A stretch of DNA of 64,000 nucleotides from Andrena cerasifolii (GCF_050908995.1 NC_135132.1:2351001-2415000); one strand, 5' to 3'. Counted from the stretch's first letter, positions 47,040 through 59,073 are shown. Notes: a model not told the origin generated them from the letters alone. Numbers and translations: made by a program.

Positions 47040-47765
47040 CCTTGTTAGTCTTACCGTGTGATATTTAATTCACTATTGACTCCTCGAAGTTACTGTAACT
47101 TAGGCTTGCTTGAATGGATAGCTAAGTGATCTAATTGTAGGGTGAGGATATGCTAACTAAACTTTTTCTTCAGAGTAACTTTGCACGCATAGTATCTTGG
47201 ATTAATTGTCCTGGGCGGCTGGGCTCAGTGGTTTATATGTTTTATTAGAAAAGCGGGTTTGCGGTAGGGGTAACTGTAGCGGTTAACAGTCAAGGTTGAT
47301 GACCATAATTGGAAATATTGGGCTACGTGTCGCCTGCTTCATTTTACTTATCTGTGTTTGGTGGGCTGGTACCTTGTAAGTGCAGGAACGGAGATAGGAA
47401 CATAGGCGTATGGCTCCTTAACAACTTCGGCCTTCCAAGGGCTAAACTGAGTCGAAAAAACCTTCAGGGAAAAGAAAATCCTGAAATCTGTTGATTTCCG
47501 GCCAGTGATTATTATGTTGCTGCAATACAGACGCATATGCGTAAGCCGAGCATACGAGAAACAGGAGACTACCAAATCTGATCTAGCCACGTGCCAGAAC
47601 CGTGAAAAGTCTGATACAAATTTTCCTTGCAGCTTTCTCACTCTTTGCAACCACTCAAATTACGTATAAAGCAATTCATATCGTCACAACTGGAGAAGAT
47701 AATTAGGTACATTGTTTTAAGTGGGGAACCTTGTGTTATTGACAAGTACTCTTCTGCAGAAGTGA
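47040..47765. other. Intronic DNA, nothing recognised
   Basis: No element borders and no coding signal. Confidence 0.35.
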
Positions 47766-47773
47766 TAGATAAG

Positions 47774-48301
47774 TCATGATTCAAAGTTCTGACATGTTAC
47801 TTGTCGAGTACCGATAAAGATTGCATGTTTTAGCTGTCTAAATTTATTACTATGTTTAATCAGCTTTTTCTGGTCATCAAAGTGCACCTTCCTATTTTGC
47901 TGGCTCCATTTCTTTCTCCCAGTCTCACCACGAGCTTCTTCTCTGACTGATTGTGTGCTTTTCATCGTCTTTTGTATACAGTACAAGTCCACCACGCAGC
48001 ACTTCTACCATGCTTTCCCCACAAGACACCATAGTTCCTCCAATATTTGGAAGTAGGATAATCAGGCGTTATTAAATGTTGCTACTGTTATGCATGCTGC
48101 TGGTGCAAGAGCTTCCATACCGCTCACCACGTGTTTCTGAGCAAGCTTCCATATCATTTTATTTAAACTCTCGTTTTTGTACAGTGTGTATCCCCTCACA
48201 CATCTCTCCAGCAGCTTATCTCGGGTAAGGTTTTCATGTATTGGTTTTATGGCGTTGAACCTCCAAAGATAGTTCGCGTTTGTGGATACACGAATGCACA
48301 A
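47774..48301 (-). pseudogene. Transposon-derived protein relic, unclassified
   Basis: On the minus strand, 48301-48062 reads NLTRDKLLERCVRGYT then NESLNKMIWKLAQKHVVSG. The block L-L-x-R-C-x-x-G-x-T-x-x-x-N-E-S-x-N-x-x-I-W is one I associate from memory with abundant uncharacterised transposon proteins of arthropods and cnidarians. 47995-47774 (another frame) continues with a basic, Lys/Arg-rich end (EARGETGRKKWSQQNRK). The frames are broken and the N-terminal half is absent. Class not assigned. Confidence 0.5.
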
Positions 48302-49004
48302 TTTTCTTATTCTTTCCTGCCTGGTAGATACGCCAGCTATTTCAAATAACTCTGCAGAACTGATGACGTGGGTTTCTATCAGAAGACTATTTGCGATAAT
48401 ATGATTTTATATCTCAATCCGAATTAGTGTGACACTTGATAGTCTTGTCATAATAGGTAGTAAGCTCTTCAATCAACCTTGATATCAATTTTCTTTTGAG
48501 GCTGGGTAGTTTTCTTGCCTTTCTAAGCTAACTAAGGTTGTGTTACTCTGGAAACATATGTATACAGGGTGTTCGACTACAGGTGGGAGAAAATTTAAGG
48601 GGTGATTCTAGACACCAGAATAAGACGAAAATCAAGAATAACGATATTGCGGTTGAGGCTTCGTTTGTTAATTATAAGCGATTAAAGATCTGCCTAAAGG
48701 TAGGCAACCCGTGTTCAACGATGCACGCGGGACATGTCAGGCGAGGGGTCGAGCAGTGGTAATCAAACCCACTGTCGCACGGAGTTACCTACTCATCTCA
48801 GAGAAGCTGTGACGAAATTTATGACACTCGACATGGCCACGCGATTCTGCGACACTTCATGCAAAATTAAAGGGTTTCGTTGAATTATACCAGACCTGCC
48901 TACTCGCTAAAAGCAATTGTTTCCATTATATTCACTGTAATCCATTGATTGTCGTAAATTTCGTCGCAACTTCCCTGAGGTGACCCCGTGCGACAGTGCC
49001 TATG

Positions 49005-49795
49005 ATCAGCGTTACCGGGAAATACCTTAGCAGTGGCAAGATTATAATTCGTGGTGGAAGTGGAACACGCCACGCATGCGCGTGATGGCGCAGTGACGTC
49101 AAACCAATCAACGCCAAGATGGGGAACGAGCCGACGCCAGCGCCAAGCCAAGCCAAGCTAGTCAAGTCAAGTGTCCTTTTTTTTCCACTTAGTGGAAATC
49201 CCCACGGATACCCCATTCTCTCGGGGGAGGTACGAGGGTTATGTGGGACTCGAACCCACTAAAAACTACCAAGGTGACCTCCTGGCGCGGAGAACGCACT
49301 TCCGGAGGGAGGACTTGTGCGGGGTCAAACTAGCGATACTTCCGCTTGCCTCCCCACGGATGCATATAAAGCTCCTCGCGCCTATCGCCCCCTATACAGG
49401 GCCCTTCCCGAGGGAAGTCAACCCAGACCTATTCTGGTATAAGTGTTTCTACGCTAAGAACTCGATGTGGCCTACACGTCAGGAGCTTGGCCCATCACTT
49501 CCGGCTCACTCTTGTTCTGAGAGCGAGGTGGAACGAGAGCAGGTCAGAAAACGTTGAGAAAAGGAACACCGAGACAGGCAAGCTGCCACGGTGGGAAAAT
49601 ACCCCTTAGGAAACTCCCCCGCCACTATATCTGAACACGACTTTAGCTTGGCTTGGCTCGGTTTGGTTTGGCGCTGGCGTCGGCTCGTTTCCCATCATGG
49701 CGTCTCACACACACACATATACCGCCACTGCTGTAGGTGTTCCCCCTCCATTATAATCTTGCCACTGCTAGGGTATTTCCCGGTAACGCTGCCTA
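49005..49795. repeat. CGCATGCGCG-type hairpin, copy 2, with an insert
   Basis: Left accgggaaataccttagcag, cacgccacgcatgcgcgtga and tgacgtcaaaccaatcaacg. Right tttcccatcatggcgtc and ccactgctagggtatttccc. The arms are separated by a 480-bp insert, about 49165-49643. Confidence 0.82.
49165..49643 (-). repeat. Insert with a tRNA-like T-arm; candidate SINE
   Basis: On the minus strand it contains gtgggttcgagtcccac (49259-49243): a perfect 5-bp T-stem with the loop and B-box match GGTTCGAGTCC. An A-run (plus-strand t-tract 49173-49181) lies past the 3' end. No full cloverleaf or A-box was found, so it is not a tRNA gene. The plus-strand open frame 49171-49557 has no recognisable domain. Confidence 0.45.
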
Positions 49796-50252
49796 TGGTC
49801 ACCACTACTCCACCTTTCTTCTAGCTTAACCCGCTTGACACCGACGCACGCGGGTGCCTGCTTTTGGGCAGATCTTTAATCACGTATAACTAACAAACAC
49901 AGCCTCAACCGCAATATCGTTATTCTTGATTTTCGTCTTACTCTGGTGTCTAGAGTCACCCCTAAAATTTTCTCCCACATGTAACCGAACACCCTCAAAC
50001 ATTTCTCTTTCTTCACTAGATATCCACCACCAGGTTTAATGTCTAATAGCTTTGAAGGTCTTGTTATCTCCAGTATACTAAATACAGGGTGTTAAAAAAA
50101 AGAGTTCAATACTTATAGGATAGATAGACAGCACACACTGAATAAAAAAATGTCTAATTTAGATGCTATCCTATGTAGCTAAACTTCAGAAAGTCTATGA
50201 TGCTACGAGTTTCCCCGTTTTCAGTCTTCATTGCGGAAAGTAGTAATTGCTA

Positions 50253-50692
50253 TACAGGGTGCTTCATAACATGTAGATATAACTTCACAAATAAATTAAA
50301 CACACGAATGTAATGATAAGGGTTTACATAAATGTTTGTCAAATTTGACCCTGTTCCTTAATTACAAGCGTTTCGATCACTCTCTTTAGAAATTAAGTTA
50401 ACGTATCGTAAAATATTCCGGACATCACGAAGTATTTGATGTAAATTCACATTTTTTAAAAAGTTGTATTTCTCACGGTGATTTCTCTGATATATTGATT
50501 GACAAGAAAGGGCAGTGCACATATATTATCCTCTAAGCGTGAAAAAAATTAAAGTGAATCCTATTGATTGAAGTTTAATGCAAATTCAAGAAATCGATTT
50601 TAACCATTGCATTACTCAGAAAATGTAATTTTTTTTTCACACTCCTATCACTAATGAATAAAGATTCGGTCTATTAACATGGGCACCCTGTA
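50253..50692. repeat. Element with TACAGGGTGC ends
   Basis: Starts tacagggtgcttcataacat and ends acatgggcaccctgta. AT-rich interior. A further lone end, tacagggtgttaaaaaaaag, lies at 50093. Confidence 0.7.
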
Positions 50693-50999
50693 TATATTCT
50701 AGTAATCTTTTCTATGCAAACCAGTTCTTTTTGTTCTTCATAACTACTTCGGAACAATTCTTCATAGGTTGTCAATATATAAGTAAATACTACATTGGAA
50801 GAATAAATGTCTTGACAGTTCCGCAATATACCTACGGTTCGTGGTTTTATAAGTTCACTGACACATTTCACAGAATAGATAGTACAGCAGTTAATTCCCT
50901 TGTTACGCTATTTTATCTGAAGTTTCTAAATCTATGTTGCTTTTCCTCACTAAACATATAAGTAGAGTTGCGTGCTGAACGGACTTGTCAGCTGCGTGT

Positions 51000-51589
51000 C
51001 ATCCTTACTTCCTCTATCAGAAAAGTTTTGTCCTCGCGTGGGGCACATGCGGAGACTAATAAAAAGTTAACTTCCACATTTTCTACTAAATCTTCATAAG
51101 AGTAACACTAGTAGATGGGTCGGGTTGTTAGAATGAAAATGAGTCGAAATACGACTTCGCACCGGCTATTATTAATTTTACATAATGTGAATCACTTCTG
51201 AATCTGTGGACAAGTTGTACATCACGTACATACAATTGAAAACAGCCCAAATGAGGGACGAGTTTGTATTCATTTTCGTTAGAAAAACCTCACTAATCCA
51301 CTGGCAATGCTCTCACGAAGACCAAGTGAAAATAGAAATTTAAATGTTTCTTATTATGAAATTGATCGTAAACTCGGCTGCCAGGGGAAAGGTCGCTGAG
51401 GTGGGCAGCGCAGCGAAGCAAAAAGCAATCTCCGAGTACTCTTTCCTTTCAAAGCAAAAGTCCGGGAGACATTTGGACGATACTTTCGATGCTTTCAAAA
51501 ATAAAATATCACAGTGAAAATACGCCAACGCAAGCCGGGGTCTGGAAATCTCTCGGCGTGAAAATACGCCATCGCCATTCCAAGAATGA
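51000..51589. mobile_element. Old piggyBac-type element, third copy
   Basis: Right end cgccattccaagaatga followed by TTAA (51590-51593). Interior ccactggcaatgctctcacg, gatactttcgatgctttc and tctctcggcgtgaaaatacg match 12049-12704. Left border uncertain. Confidence 0.6.
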
Positions 51590-52242
51590 TTAAATTTACG
51601 ACCATCTTTGATAAGTGAACACATAATTGTCTAACACGAAGTTGCCATGTTTGAACTCACGTTTGTCAAGAAACTATTGCTAAACAATTAAAAACCTTCT
51701 TCTGAAGATGCAAGAAAAATTAGGGAAACTTCATTTTCCATACATAGAATTAATGGTACATCTTTTGTTGGCTATGTGTGCAAGCAGCCCAGACGTTTGC
51801 TTTTTCGCTCGCTTTCATCCTTAGGCACTAGGGCCAGCTGCAACGCAATTTGAGTCGAGAAAATTCCTGGAAGAGAAACTCGCCAGGGATTCCATAACTG
51901 CGTTGGCCTTGCCGAGTCACACGCAGTCAGCGAGACCCCACTTCAAATAAACACTACAAACTGATTATAAACAGTACAACTGATCATTTGAGAAATCGAT
52001 AATAAATGACAATATAGCGCCTTATTATGGTCCATAGAGAAATAAAGTGTATGGAGTCCTCGTTCCAAGAAATAAGGAACACGCCAATGAAAAGAGCATA
52101 GCAAATTGATATTCTGCTTTGGGGTTGAAATAATGTATTTATTTCCTGCAAACTTCTTTTCTTATGACATCTCGTGCATTTGATCACATATTTGGTATAC
52201 TCAGCTGTCAAGGGATTAAATGAGTGATTTATGTTTCGTCAG

Positions 52243-52469
52243 TTTACCCAGAGCGTCGGACGCACCGGTTGTAAGCGGTGGATCCATATTCTCATGGGGT
52301 ACGAAATTCAAGTACACTGGAAGAACGGAGAGAGAAGTATTAGAAGAAACGGGTCCACTTCGAACGGAGGAACCACCTATACAGCGATGTCAAACCACGT
52401 GTCTTAGAAGGAAAGCTAGTAGTGTGCCAGCCACTCCAAGTACCCCTAGCCAAGATCTCGTTGAAATAA
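52243..52469 (+). CDS. FERM-domain protein, exon with FERM-adjacent (FA) segment
   Basis: Continues directly from the F3 helix: LPRASDAPVVSGGSIFSWG, then TKFKYTGRTEREVLEE, then EEPPIQR and a Ser/Thr-rich stretch. G-T-K-F-x-Y-T/S-G-R-T/V-x-x-E is the core of the FERM-adjacent region. The following E-E-P-P-I-Q-R resembles the FRMD3/FRMD5 tail as I remember it. RRKASS contains a basic consensus for PKA/PKC-type phosphorylation, which fits the regulatory role known for FA regions in related proteins; use of the site is inference. The acceptor is tatgtttcgtcag and the donor is A/GTTAGT. It enters in phase 2 and leaves in phase 1 with A. A small TTAA-flanked element starts 73 bp after the donor. 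Confidence 0.9.
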
Positions 52470-52542
52470 GTTAGTATACTCCCATTTAATTCTTAATCAT
52501 AGCAGGCTTTATTAGTGTAATATTTAATCTTAACTGTATTAA

Positions 52543-52701
52543 CACTTTGAGTGGCGCAACTTTTGGAAAAATGCCTCTAAGTTGGTTACGGTCATACTTT
52601 CGATGCTTTCCAAAAAATGTCGATTTGAAACAGAATCGATGAAAATCCTGCATAAGATGCAAATTCGTCAGTGTGAAGACACGCTGACGCTACTTGAAGT
52701 G
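52543..52701. mobile_element. Short piggyBac-type element, TTAA-flanked
   Basis: TTAA at 52539-52542 and 52702-52705. Ends cactttgagtggcgcaac and acgctacttgaagtg. At 159 bp it is a deleted derivative of the 12049 family; it defines the ends of that family best. Confidence 0.82.
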
Positions 52702-53217
52702 TTAAGTAAACAGAAACCTCTATTAGTTTAGCATGCACGTTAAATGATTGTAAAACAATCAAATCTATAAGGGCATACGATTATTTCGATTACCTTACTT
52801 ATATTTGTAGGTTTTTATGATTAGGAAATACATAGGAAATAGTTTGGTTTGTAAGATTAATTTTTCTTATTGGTATGAAAGTGTTTATGACATCATGGTT
52901 TTGGAAATTTCATGGTCACTTAGTATTGTTTTAGCTCTTTTTATAATGCAACCAACAAAAGCATGATGGAACCAGTTCAATTATACTGCATACATACATG
53001 TTACATAATTTTAGTATACATATAGAGTCTTTTAGAGAAGTTGTTTTTTCTTGGCATTAGTCGACGTTGATTGTTAATAATTATTAGCCGGGGGCCGACA
53101 ATTTTAGGTGGACTCCTAAATAACGATTCGCTAATAGCACACGTAAGTTTTTATATGGTCAATTGTCTAGTAATAAGCACTGACCAGTGACCATACTTAT
53201 TGTGAGTACATATAGGA

Positions 53218-53808
53218 CGCGCAGTCCAAGCCAGAACACACGTGTTCTGTGGGATTCTCCCATTCTCGTTCGCGTCGTCACCGATACCACGCGACGCTAA
53301 AGAGGCGACCATGGCTCTAAACATGACGTGTGTATTAGCGACACACGTCGCCACAGCGAGTCAATGCTACTATTATATATTCCTCGTGAAGACAGTAAAC
53401 TCTCGTTATGGGCTCGCGCTCGGGGCTGGTGACGAGCGTTTAACGAATAGTGTCGACAACTCCGAGCCGTCGATGGCACGCGCGCGCGAGAGAGAGAAAG
53501 AGAGGGAGAGAGAGAGAGAGAGGGAGAGAGACAGATCGTAAGTACGTGAAACACGCAGCGAGACAGAGTATCATACTTTCTCTCTTTCGTAGCCGAGGAT
53601 AACATCGCATCAACTCAATCATCCCCTCTCGCTCACTCTTGGGTTCTTCCACTCTCGACCGAATGATTCCCCGAAGTGGAGGGGATAGCGAGGAGCGTTT
53701 AACGCATAGTTGAGATGAGCCCATAGCGAGAGTTTACTGTATTGTGCGGGGACGTGGCGGTTGGAAGGGGAAGCAGGCGCGTAAGGGTCCCACCGCTGGA
53801 CAGCGCTG
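53218..53808. mobile_element. hAT-like element (CAGCGCTG family) with nested pogo-type element
   Basis: Right end ccgctggacagcgctg; left end degraded (cgcgcagtccaag). Internal attctcccattctcgttcgc and gaaggggaagcaggcgcg match 26879-27105. Target duplication is imperfect (atatagga / gtataggt). Confidence 0.7.
53393..53739. mobile_element. Nested pogo-type miniature element
   Basis: Ends cagtaaactctcgttatggg and agcccatagcgagagtttactg. Inside lies a (GA)n run (53487-53530) and atcccctctcgctcactctt. Confidence 0.85.
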
Positions 53809-54045
53809 GTATAGGTAGACAGAGTGAGTTGTAGCCCGCTCAGGTGAAATTGAAAAGAGGGATCTGAGAAAAAGAAATCTTGGAATATGTTTGGTTGCCA
53901 GCTATCCATTTCGATTTCGTCGCTATCCCCCTCTCCGTTGCACATGGCCGGTGCACGAAAACGGCACAACTTCTTTCATGCGTGACATGCGTGAGCTGAG
54001 CACACGAGAAATAGTGAGACTGTCAACTTTCATCTAGCCCACAAT

Positions 54046-54296
54046 CAGTGCTGTTCAAACCAGGACCCGCGAGTCCCTGGGGGTTCTTCCACTCCCATCC
54101 GCGTTGTCAGGAATATATACCGCGCGACGGTATATTTCAGACGCAAAACATGGCGTGTGCTTAGTGACATACGTGGTCAGAGCTACCCAATTGTATGCAC
54201 TTCTTTAGCGTCGCGCGGTTGCTCTGACAATGTAGTGTGGGGAAGGAATGGTTGGAAAGAGAAGCAGTGCCTGAGGTGCCCCACCAACGTTGCCAG
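54046..54296. repeat. Degenerate copy of the CAGCGCTG hAT-like family
   Basis: Starts cagtgctgttcaaaccagga. Contains ggttcttccactcccatccg, cgcgttgtcagg and gaaagagaagcagtgcctga in family order. The 3' end is replaced by gttgccagaa repeats. Confidence 0.65.
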
Positions 54297-54427
54297 AATT
54301 AGGGAGAAAATGGTCGCGTAGCAGCGTTGCCAGAAGCAGAAAGAAAATGTCCGCGTAGGGAGCTCACAATCTGTGACTCAATAGGGAGTGGTATAGGGGG
54401 ACAGCTATTGGAAGTTGGAACTCAGTG

Positions 54428-55283
54428 ACGTACTATTACTGCAGCGCCGTTCAGCCTATGGTTTGGTGGACATGGGCACCCGCCACTGCCCGTGGGTAAC
54501 GCTGCGGGCAAAGCTCCGGGCAGTGACGTCAGTTATCGTTACAGCGGAGTGGGGAGGAACGGTTGTGGCCGGAGTACGGGCTCGTAGATGCGTAGGCAGG
54601 TAGACGGTCCTTGATAATTCTGGAATTTGTACCGTATTGCCCGGGGAGGCGTGGGTACCCGTCGACTCGTGTCTGCCCCGAGAAGATAGTGTCAGCTTTT
54701 GAAGGTCCGACAGACGCGCTACACCTCAGAGTTTCCTCTATAGCAGCAATTGAAGCTTTGCAAGATGTTGTTAGCTGGGTTGTACTTTCTAGCGGTCACT
54801 GCCAGGGGAAACGGCGTGCCAAGATGTTCCGGCACGCGACTTGGAAAAACCCTGCCCTCATCCGTTAGGAATCATTGGACAAGTTGGATCTACCCCTGTC
54901 GGGGAAGCGGCTCGTTTAGTCAGCGCTCCACGTCGCGGAGCGACGGGGAGCACTGTCCAGTGGGGACCAGTCTGCCCCGGGCAGCCTGATCTGTTGCCCG
55001 TATGGACAACTCCTGAACGGCGCTGTATTATTACATAGAAAGAAGGCCCCTGCAGGCGGTGCATTCCGCCGCTAGCTCCGCCTGAACCCTTGCCTGTGAC
55101 CTTCGCGGAGCCCCCTCTTCTAAGTTTTTGGCGGCACACGCTGCATAGTAATTAGTAGATGTGACCGATTTAGCCAATAACGAAAATGAAAATACGTGTG
55201 CCCTGTCTTTAGGAATGTGCCCCGGTAGGTGGTAAAAACCAATCGTCATTTCTTCGGGGCCTTCTTTCTATGCAGTAATAGTA
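54428..55283. repeat. GC-richer composite of two inverted repeats
   Basis: ctattactgcagcgccgttc (54428) pairs with gaacggcgctgtattatta (about 55014-55032). tattacatagaaagaaggcc (55027) pairs with ggccttctttctatgcagta (55258). Several 60-90 codon frames occur on both strands; none shows a domain. Confidence 0.65.
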
Positions 55284-55337
55284 GTAGGGAGTAGTATAGG
55301 GGGAATCCTCACATGGCGTGCACAAGTCGCATTACTC

Positions 55338-55856
55338 TATAGGGTGTCTGAAAATTCAAGGACTTCCCGAAACATGCAATATCCTAATGTAAGAAAATGT
55401 CGAAAAGTCCATTACCATTTTGGTATCCAAGACTTCGTTCTCGAGATATTAACAGTTGAATATTAGCAGTGGAACTTCCGGACCGCGCAGTTTATGGCTG
55501 AAGCAACTGAGCGCGTGGTAGCGTACGCTCCACGTACACGCAGGAGGCGCGTGTAGATACAGGTTCATTTACATGGTTGAACCAGCGCGGTCGGTTCTAC
55601 TGTGTGTGTGTGTGTGTGTATCTACGCATCTGTATTTATGCGTGCGTCCTGCGCCGGCGTGCTAGAGGTCACTGCTCCGCGTCAGCTGTTTCGGCTTTAA
55701 ACTGTGCGACCCGGAAGTGTGAGCGCTAATATTCAACTGTTAATATTTCGAGGCCGAAACCTCGGATCCCGGAACGGTAAAGGACTTTTCGATGTCTTCT
55801 TACATCAGGATATTGCATGTTCCGGGAATTTCTTGAATTTTGGGACATCCTGTATA
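55338..55856. mobile_element. Complete inverted-repeat element, 0.5 kb
   Basis: Left tatagggtgtctgaaaattc, gacttcccgaaacatgcaat and tcgaaaagtccattaccatt pair with right aacggtaaaggacttttcga, attgcatgttccgggaattt and ttttgggacatcctgtata. Partial copies: 6205-6595 and 43960-44090. Confidence 0.88.
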
Positions 55857-55859
55857 TAG

Positions 55860-57300
55860 CTCTATGTGACGTCACTTTGTCCCTACATTAGGGAATTCTT
55901 TTGGCAACACTGGTTCCCACCGTTGGACATTGCTGATTATTCTAGTTAGGTCGCTCGCGCGGAGTAAATGCGCATATGCATTCAATTCTGAACGCACGTT
56001 TAAGTCAAGGTCCCATTGGTGCAGGGGGTCGGGGTGTCTTTCAAGTGATCCAAACTTGTCGACACTCGTAAATATGATACATCCGCGGCGCGCAAATGCA
56101 TTAGTGAGAACGTCTTTTGCGCCAAATCAGCCTGCGCATCAACCAAAATTACTTCCTCTGATCGTTTTTTATATATGACCATGATAATGTCAACAAAATA
56201 TGTGGCTTTTCTCAAGTTTTCCGTCACTTCAGGGCCACCATCTTTTAGTACACTGGAAGTATAAAAATAAGTAAATTCAACGGTCTCTTAACAAAATAGG
56301 CGTAATTGCAGATTAATTAATTTTAGTAGTAGTCTGTCGTTCATTAGGTACCGTAATGTTAATGTCAGTGTATTAAAACAAATGATTAGTGACGGAAATA
56401 TGGAAATGAATTTAAGTACCTACATTAATTCAAATGAATTTTTTGGACTTTTTGTTTTTTCAATCTTCACGAAGTTGAAAGATGAACATTTACGGCCTAC
56501 CTACAGGCATTAGCATTAAGGGGCGGCAAGGAGGCGATAGATATAAGCACAATGCACATGATTAAGCAACTTCTTATATTAATAGAATATTTGGTAAATA
56601 TTGATATACCGAGGACTCAGCCCCTATGACATTGACCTTGACATATGTAGTCAAGGTCACGCTCTTGAGTGACGTTCAGAAGGTTTTAGCCTTCGCTTGA
56701 CTTTAGTTTTCGAGATATTCGCAAAAAACTCTGATCGGTAGGTACATAGTTGGTTGGGGCCAAAGTTTAGCGGCCAACTTTTGAGAGATTAAAGATAAAA
56801 AAATGATGTTCCAGAAATGGTTGGTCATGGGGATTTCAACCAGCAACTCGTGGATGAGTCACACCTTATAATCACAAGTTGGTCACACGGGGTTCACTGT
56901 ACCCCCGCGTCATTTTTTGAGTTACCATTTTCGTATTTTTTAATCTTTTAACTTTTCAGTGATAAATATACGTTCGTAATACTTATACAATCATGGTCTA
57001 ATAGACTTTTTCTAAAAATGTAAATTTTGATATGATAAAATTTGTAGTTGAAAATGAGCGATTTTCCACGGTTGTGGGAAAAAGTGATTTTTTAAATTTT
57101 TTTATATTTTTTTTCTTGCGATAAATCCCCTTTGGAAGTCGTAAAGACACGACATTTTAACTCGAAAATTATTCTTGGGGTACAATACACTCCGTGTGAC
57201 CACGAAGGGTTAAAACTATAATTCTTCGTCTTCCGCTTTGATCTAGTACTCGTAGAGATAATGAAAGTAACTTCTACAATAATTTAATTATAAAAATAAA
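55860..57300. other. Intronic DNA with repeat fragments
   Basis: 56620-56715 is a single arm related to 943-1165. 56880-57205 has possible inverted ends (gtcacacggggttcactgta and ggggtacaatacactccgtg). The 75-codon minus frame 56000-56227 is not recognised and has no support as a gene. Confidence 0.4.
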
Positions 57301-57311
57301 GCATTCTAAAA

Positions 57312-57556
57312 CGGGGTTGACTAACTGGTGGCTCCCGAGCCGCCGGGGGCACCTCCGCCTTGCTGCCACGCTGAACGGCCCCCCTCCATACCGATCAGAC
57401 TCTGACGATCGCAGTTGATCGCAGTCGATTCTCCTTCTTTCCTTCTCTTTTTGACTGCGATCGTCAGAGTCTGGGAGATATGGAGGGGGCCGTTCAGCGT
57501 GGCATCAAGGCGGAGGTGCCCCCGGCGGCTCGCGAGCCACCAGTTAGTCAACCCTG
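57312..57556. mobile_element. hAT-like hairpin element with perfect 8-bp duplication
   Basis: Flanked by ttctaaaa (57304-57311 and 57557-57564). Ends cggggttgactaactggtgg and ccaccagttagtcaaccctg. Arms of about 100 bp include ccgccgggggcacctccgcc and ctctgacgatcgcagt. Confidence 0.95.
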
Positions 57557-57569
57557 TTCTAAAATAACG

Positions 57570-58260
57570 GTATACATTAAAAGATTAATGTAATATTTTG
57601 TATGTAGTCTATGTATATTTCCAAATAACTATCGTTTAAAGGTACTTGGTAGATCAAATTATGCTAATGGACCATATTAGTGAAATCGTTACACGATAGT
57701 AAATGGTATGCGTAAAGTATGAAACGCTTATATAATTAAAAAATTAAAATTATCTTATAGAGTTGAAATACTTTAAATGTGTTACTACTTCATTCATAAA
57801 TACGCCTGATAGAAGTGAATAAGAGTTCAGTGTCATAATTATTTAAACTTTCAAAATACGTATTGTTTCTCTTTTATGTCTAGAGTAAACAAATTTTTTT
57901 CATTTAGTTAATTATCAAGGAATATAAAATTCATGTAAGATACCGAAATAGTTAGATGCTACTTATAATTAAAAATCTGCTTAATGTTAAGCTTAAAGAA
58001 ATGGCGATAGTTTCACGAGAACTCAAATAGAGCAATTTGTCAAACAAAAAATTTCAATTTTTTGATTTGGTCCAATAAATCACTCCGAGGCGGGTTACTT
58101 TTACCTCACTTTGGTTTTGCTGTCATGCATATTGACAGTAGTTGACGCTGCGACGCTTTGTGCACGGTCTATACATATGTATATGTAGAACAAATATGGC
58201 AAAGAGAGAGGATTAAAGACCCGTAAGAGGCCCTACCAATGGACATCGCTGCAATAAATT
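57570..58260. other. AT-rich intron
   Basis: Nothing recognised except aagaggccctaccaatggac near 58227, which looks like a scrap of the CAGCGCTG hAT family. Confidence 0.35.
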
Positions 58261-58265
58261 TAAGA

Positions 58266-58974
58266 GGTCATGCTGAGTTAGGAGGCCGAAAAAAGTGATT
58301 TCTGGGAAATTTATTTCTTAAAAACTGTAAGATCTTCTTCACAAATTATTTTCGTATTTGAAATAGTGTATTTTAGAGAGTATCTTATAATTTTTTTATT
58401 TAAAAGTATTTATCAGTAACGAAGTTGTGGCCCATCTTTCGGACGTTTTCCCCAAAAAGGTGTTTTGCAGTGACCACTACTGCTCGGTACAGAATCATCT
58501 TAAATTAAAAATTCAAAAAGATTTATTTAATATATTAAATTATCTAGTCTTTGAACAAACAACTTATTTCTCCCGTGCATATTTTTTTATTGTCTCAAAA
58601 CGAGCGACTTTTTATTAAAAAATTTCAACTTTAGCTTACAACGTTCGCGATTTTGTCCCAAATTAATATTTCGAAAACTCCTTCATTCGAAGACTAGATA
58701 ATTTAATATATTAAATAAATCTTTTCGAATTTTTAATTTCTAATGAGATAGGTATCCAGTGGCCATTGCAAAACACGTTTTTTAGAGGACTTTCAGGAAA
58801 TCGGCTACAACTTCGCTATTGATAACTAGCTTTAAGTTAAAAAATTATGAGATACTTACTAAAATACACTATTTCAAATACGAAAATAGTTTTTGAAAAA
58901 AGATCTTACAGTTTTTGAAAAGAAACTCCCCAAATCACTATTCTTCGTCCTCCTGGCTGAGCATGACCCCTTAA
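58266..58974. repeat. Giant hairpin element, about 320-bp arms
   Basis: Left ggtcatgctgagttaggagg and aaatagtgtattttagagag pair with right ctggctgagcatgacccctt and ctaaaatacactatttcaaa. Centre near 58620. It ends 100 bp before the last FERM exon seen. Confidence 0.9.
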
Positions 58975-59073
58975 TATAAAAATCAATATAACTGTCTTGT
59001 AATGAAATATTCCAGATATACGACGCATACAAAATATAGACCTAGTAAAATATAGGAAACATTTACATTACAG

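Larger units (their letters stand above)
48563..49996. mobile_element. 1.4-kb inverted-repeat element with ACAGGGTGTTCG ends
   Basis: Left tacagggtgttcgactacag, cgaaaatcaagaataacgat and attgcggttgaggcttcg pair with right ctcaaccgcaatatcgttat, tcttgattttcgtcttactc and aaccgaacaccct. Arms about 150 bp. Same architecture as 59921-61375. Confidence 0.85.

Noticed and set aside
49243..49259. Complete tRNA gene
   Set aside because: Only the T-arm is present; no acceptor stem partner, D-arm or anticodon arm could be folded.
49171..49557. 128-codon plus-strand open frame
   Set aside because: Lies antisense to the candidate SINE-like insert; no domain recognised.
50674..50961. Open frames with SEQFFI-like or LFRSSYEE sequence
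   Set aside because: First considered as the missing FERM F3 exon or a receptor tail. The true F3 exon is at 39223, and part of this frame runs into an element end.
53394..53741. Arg/Glu- or Ser/Leu-rich frames across the (GA)n run
   Set aside because: Translation of simple sequence inside a miniature element.
54611..55249. Cluster of short GC-rich frames on both strands
   Set aside because: Sits in a composite inverted-repeat region; no motif, and competing frames are equally long.
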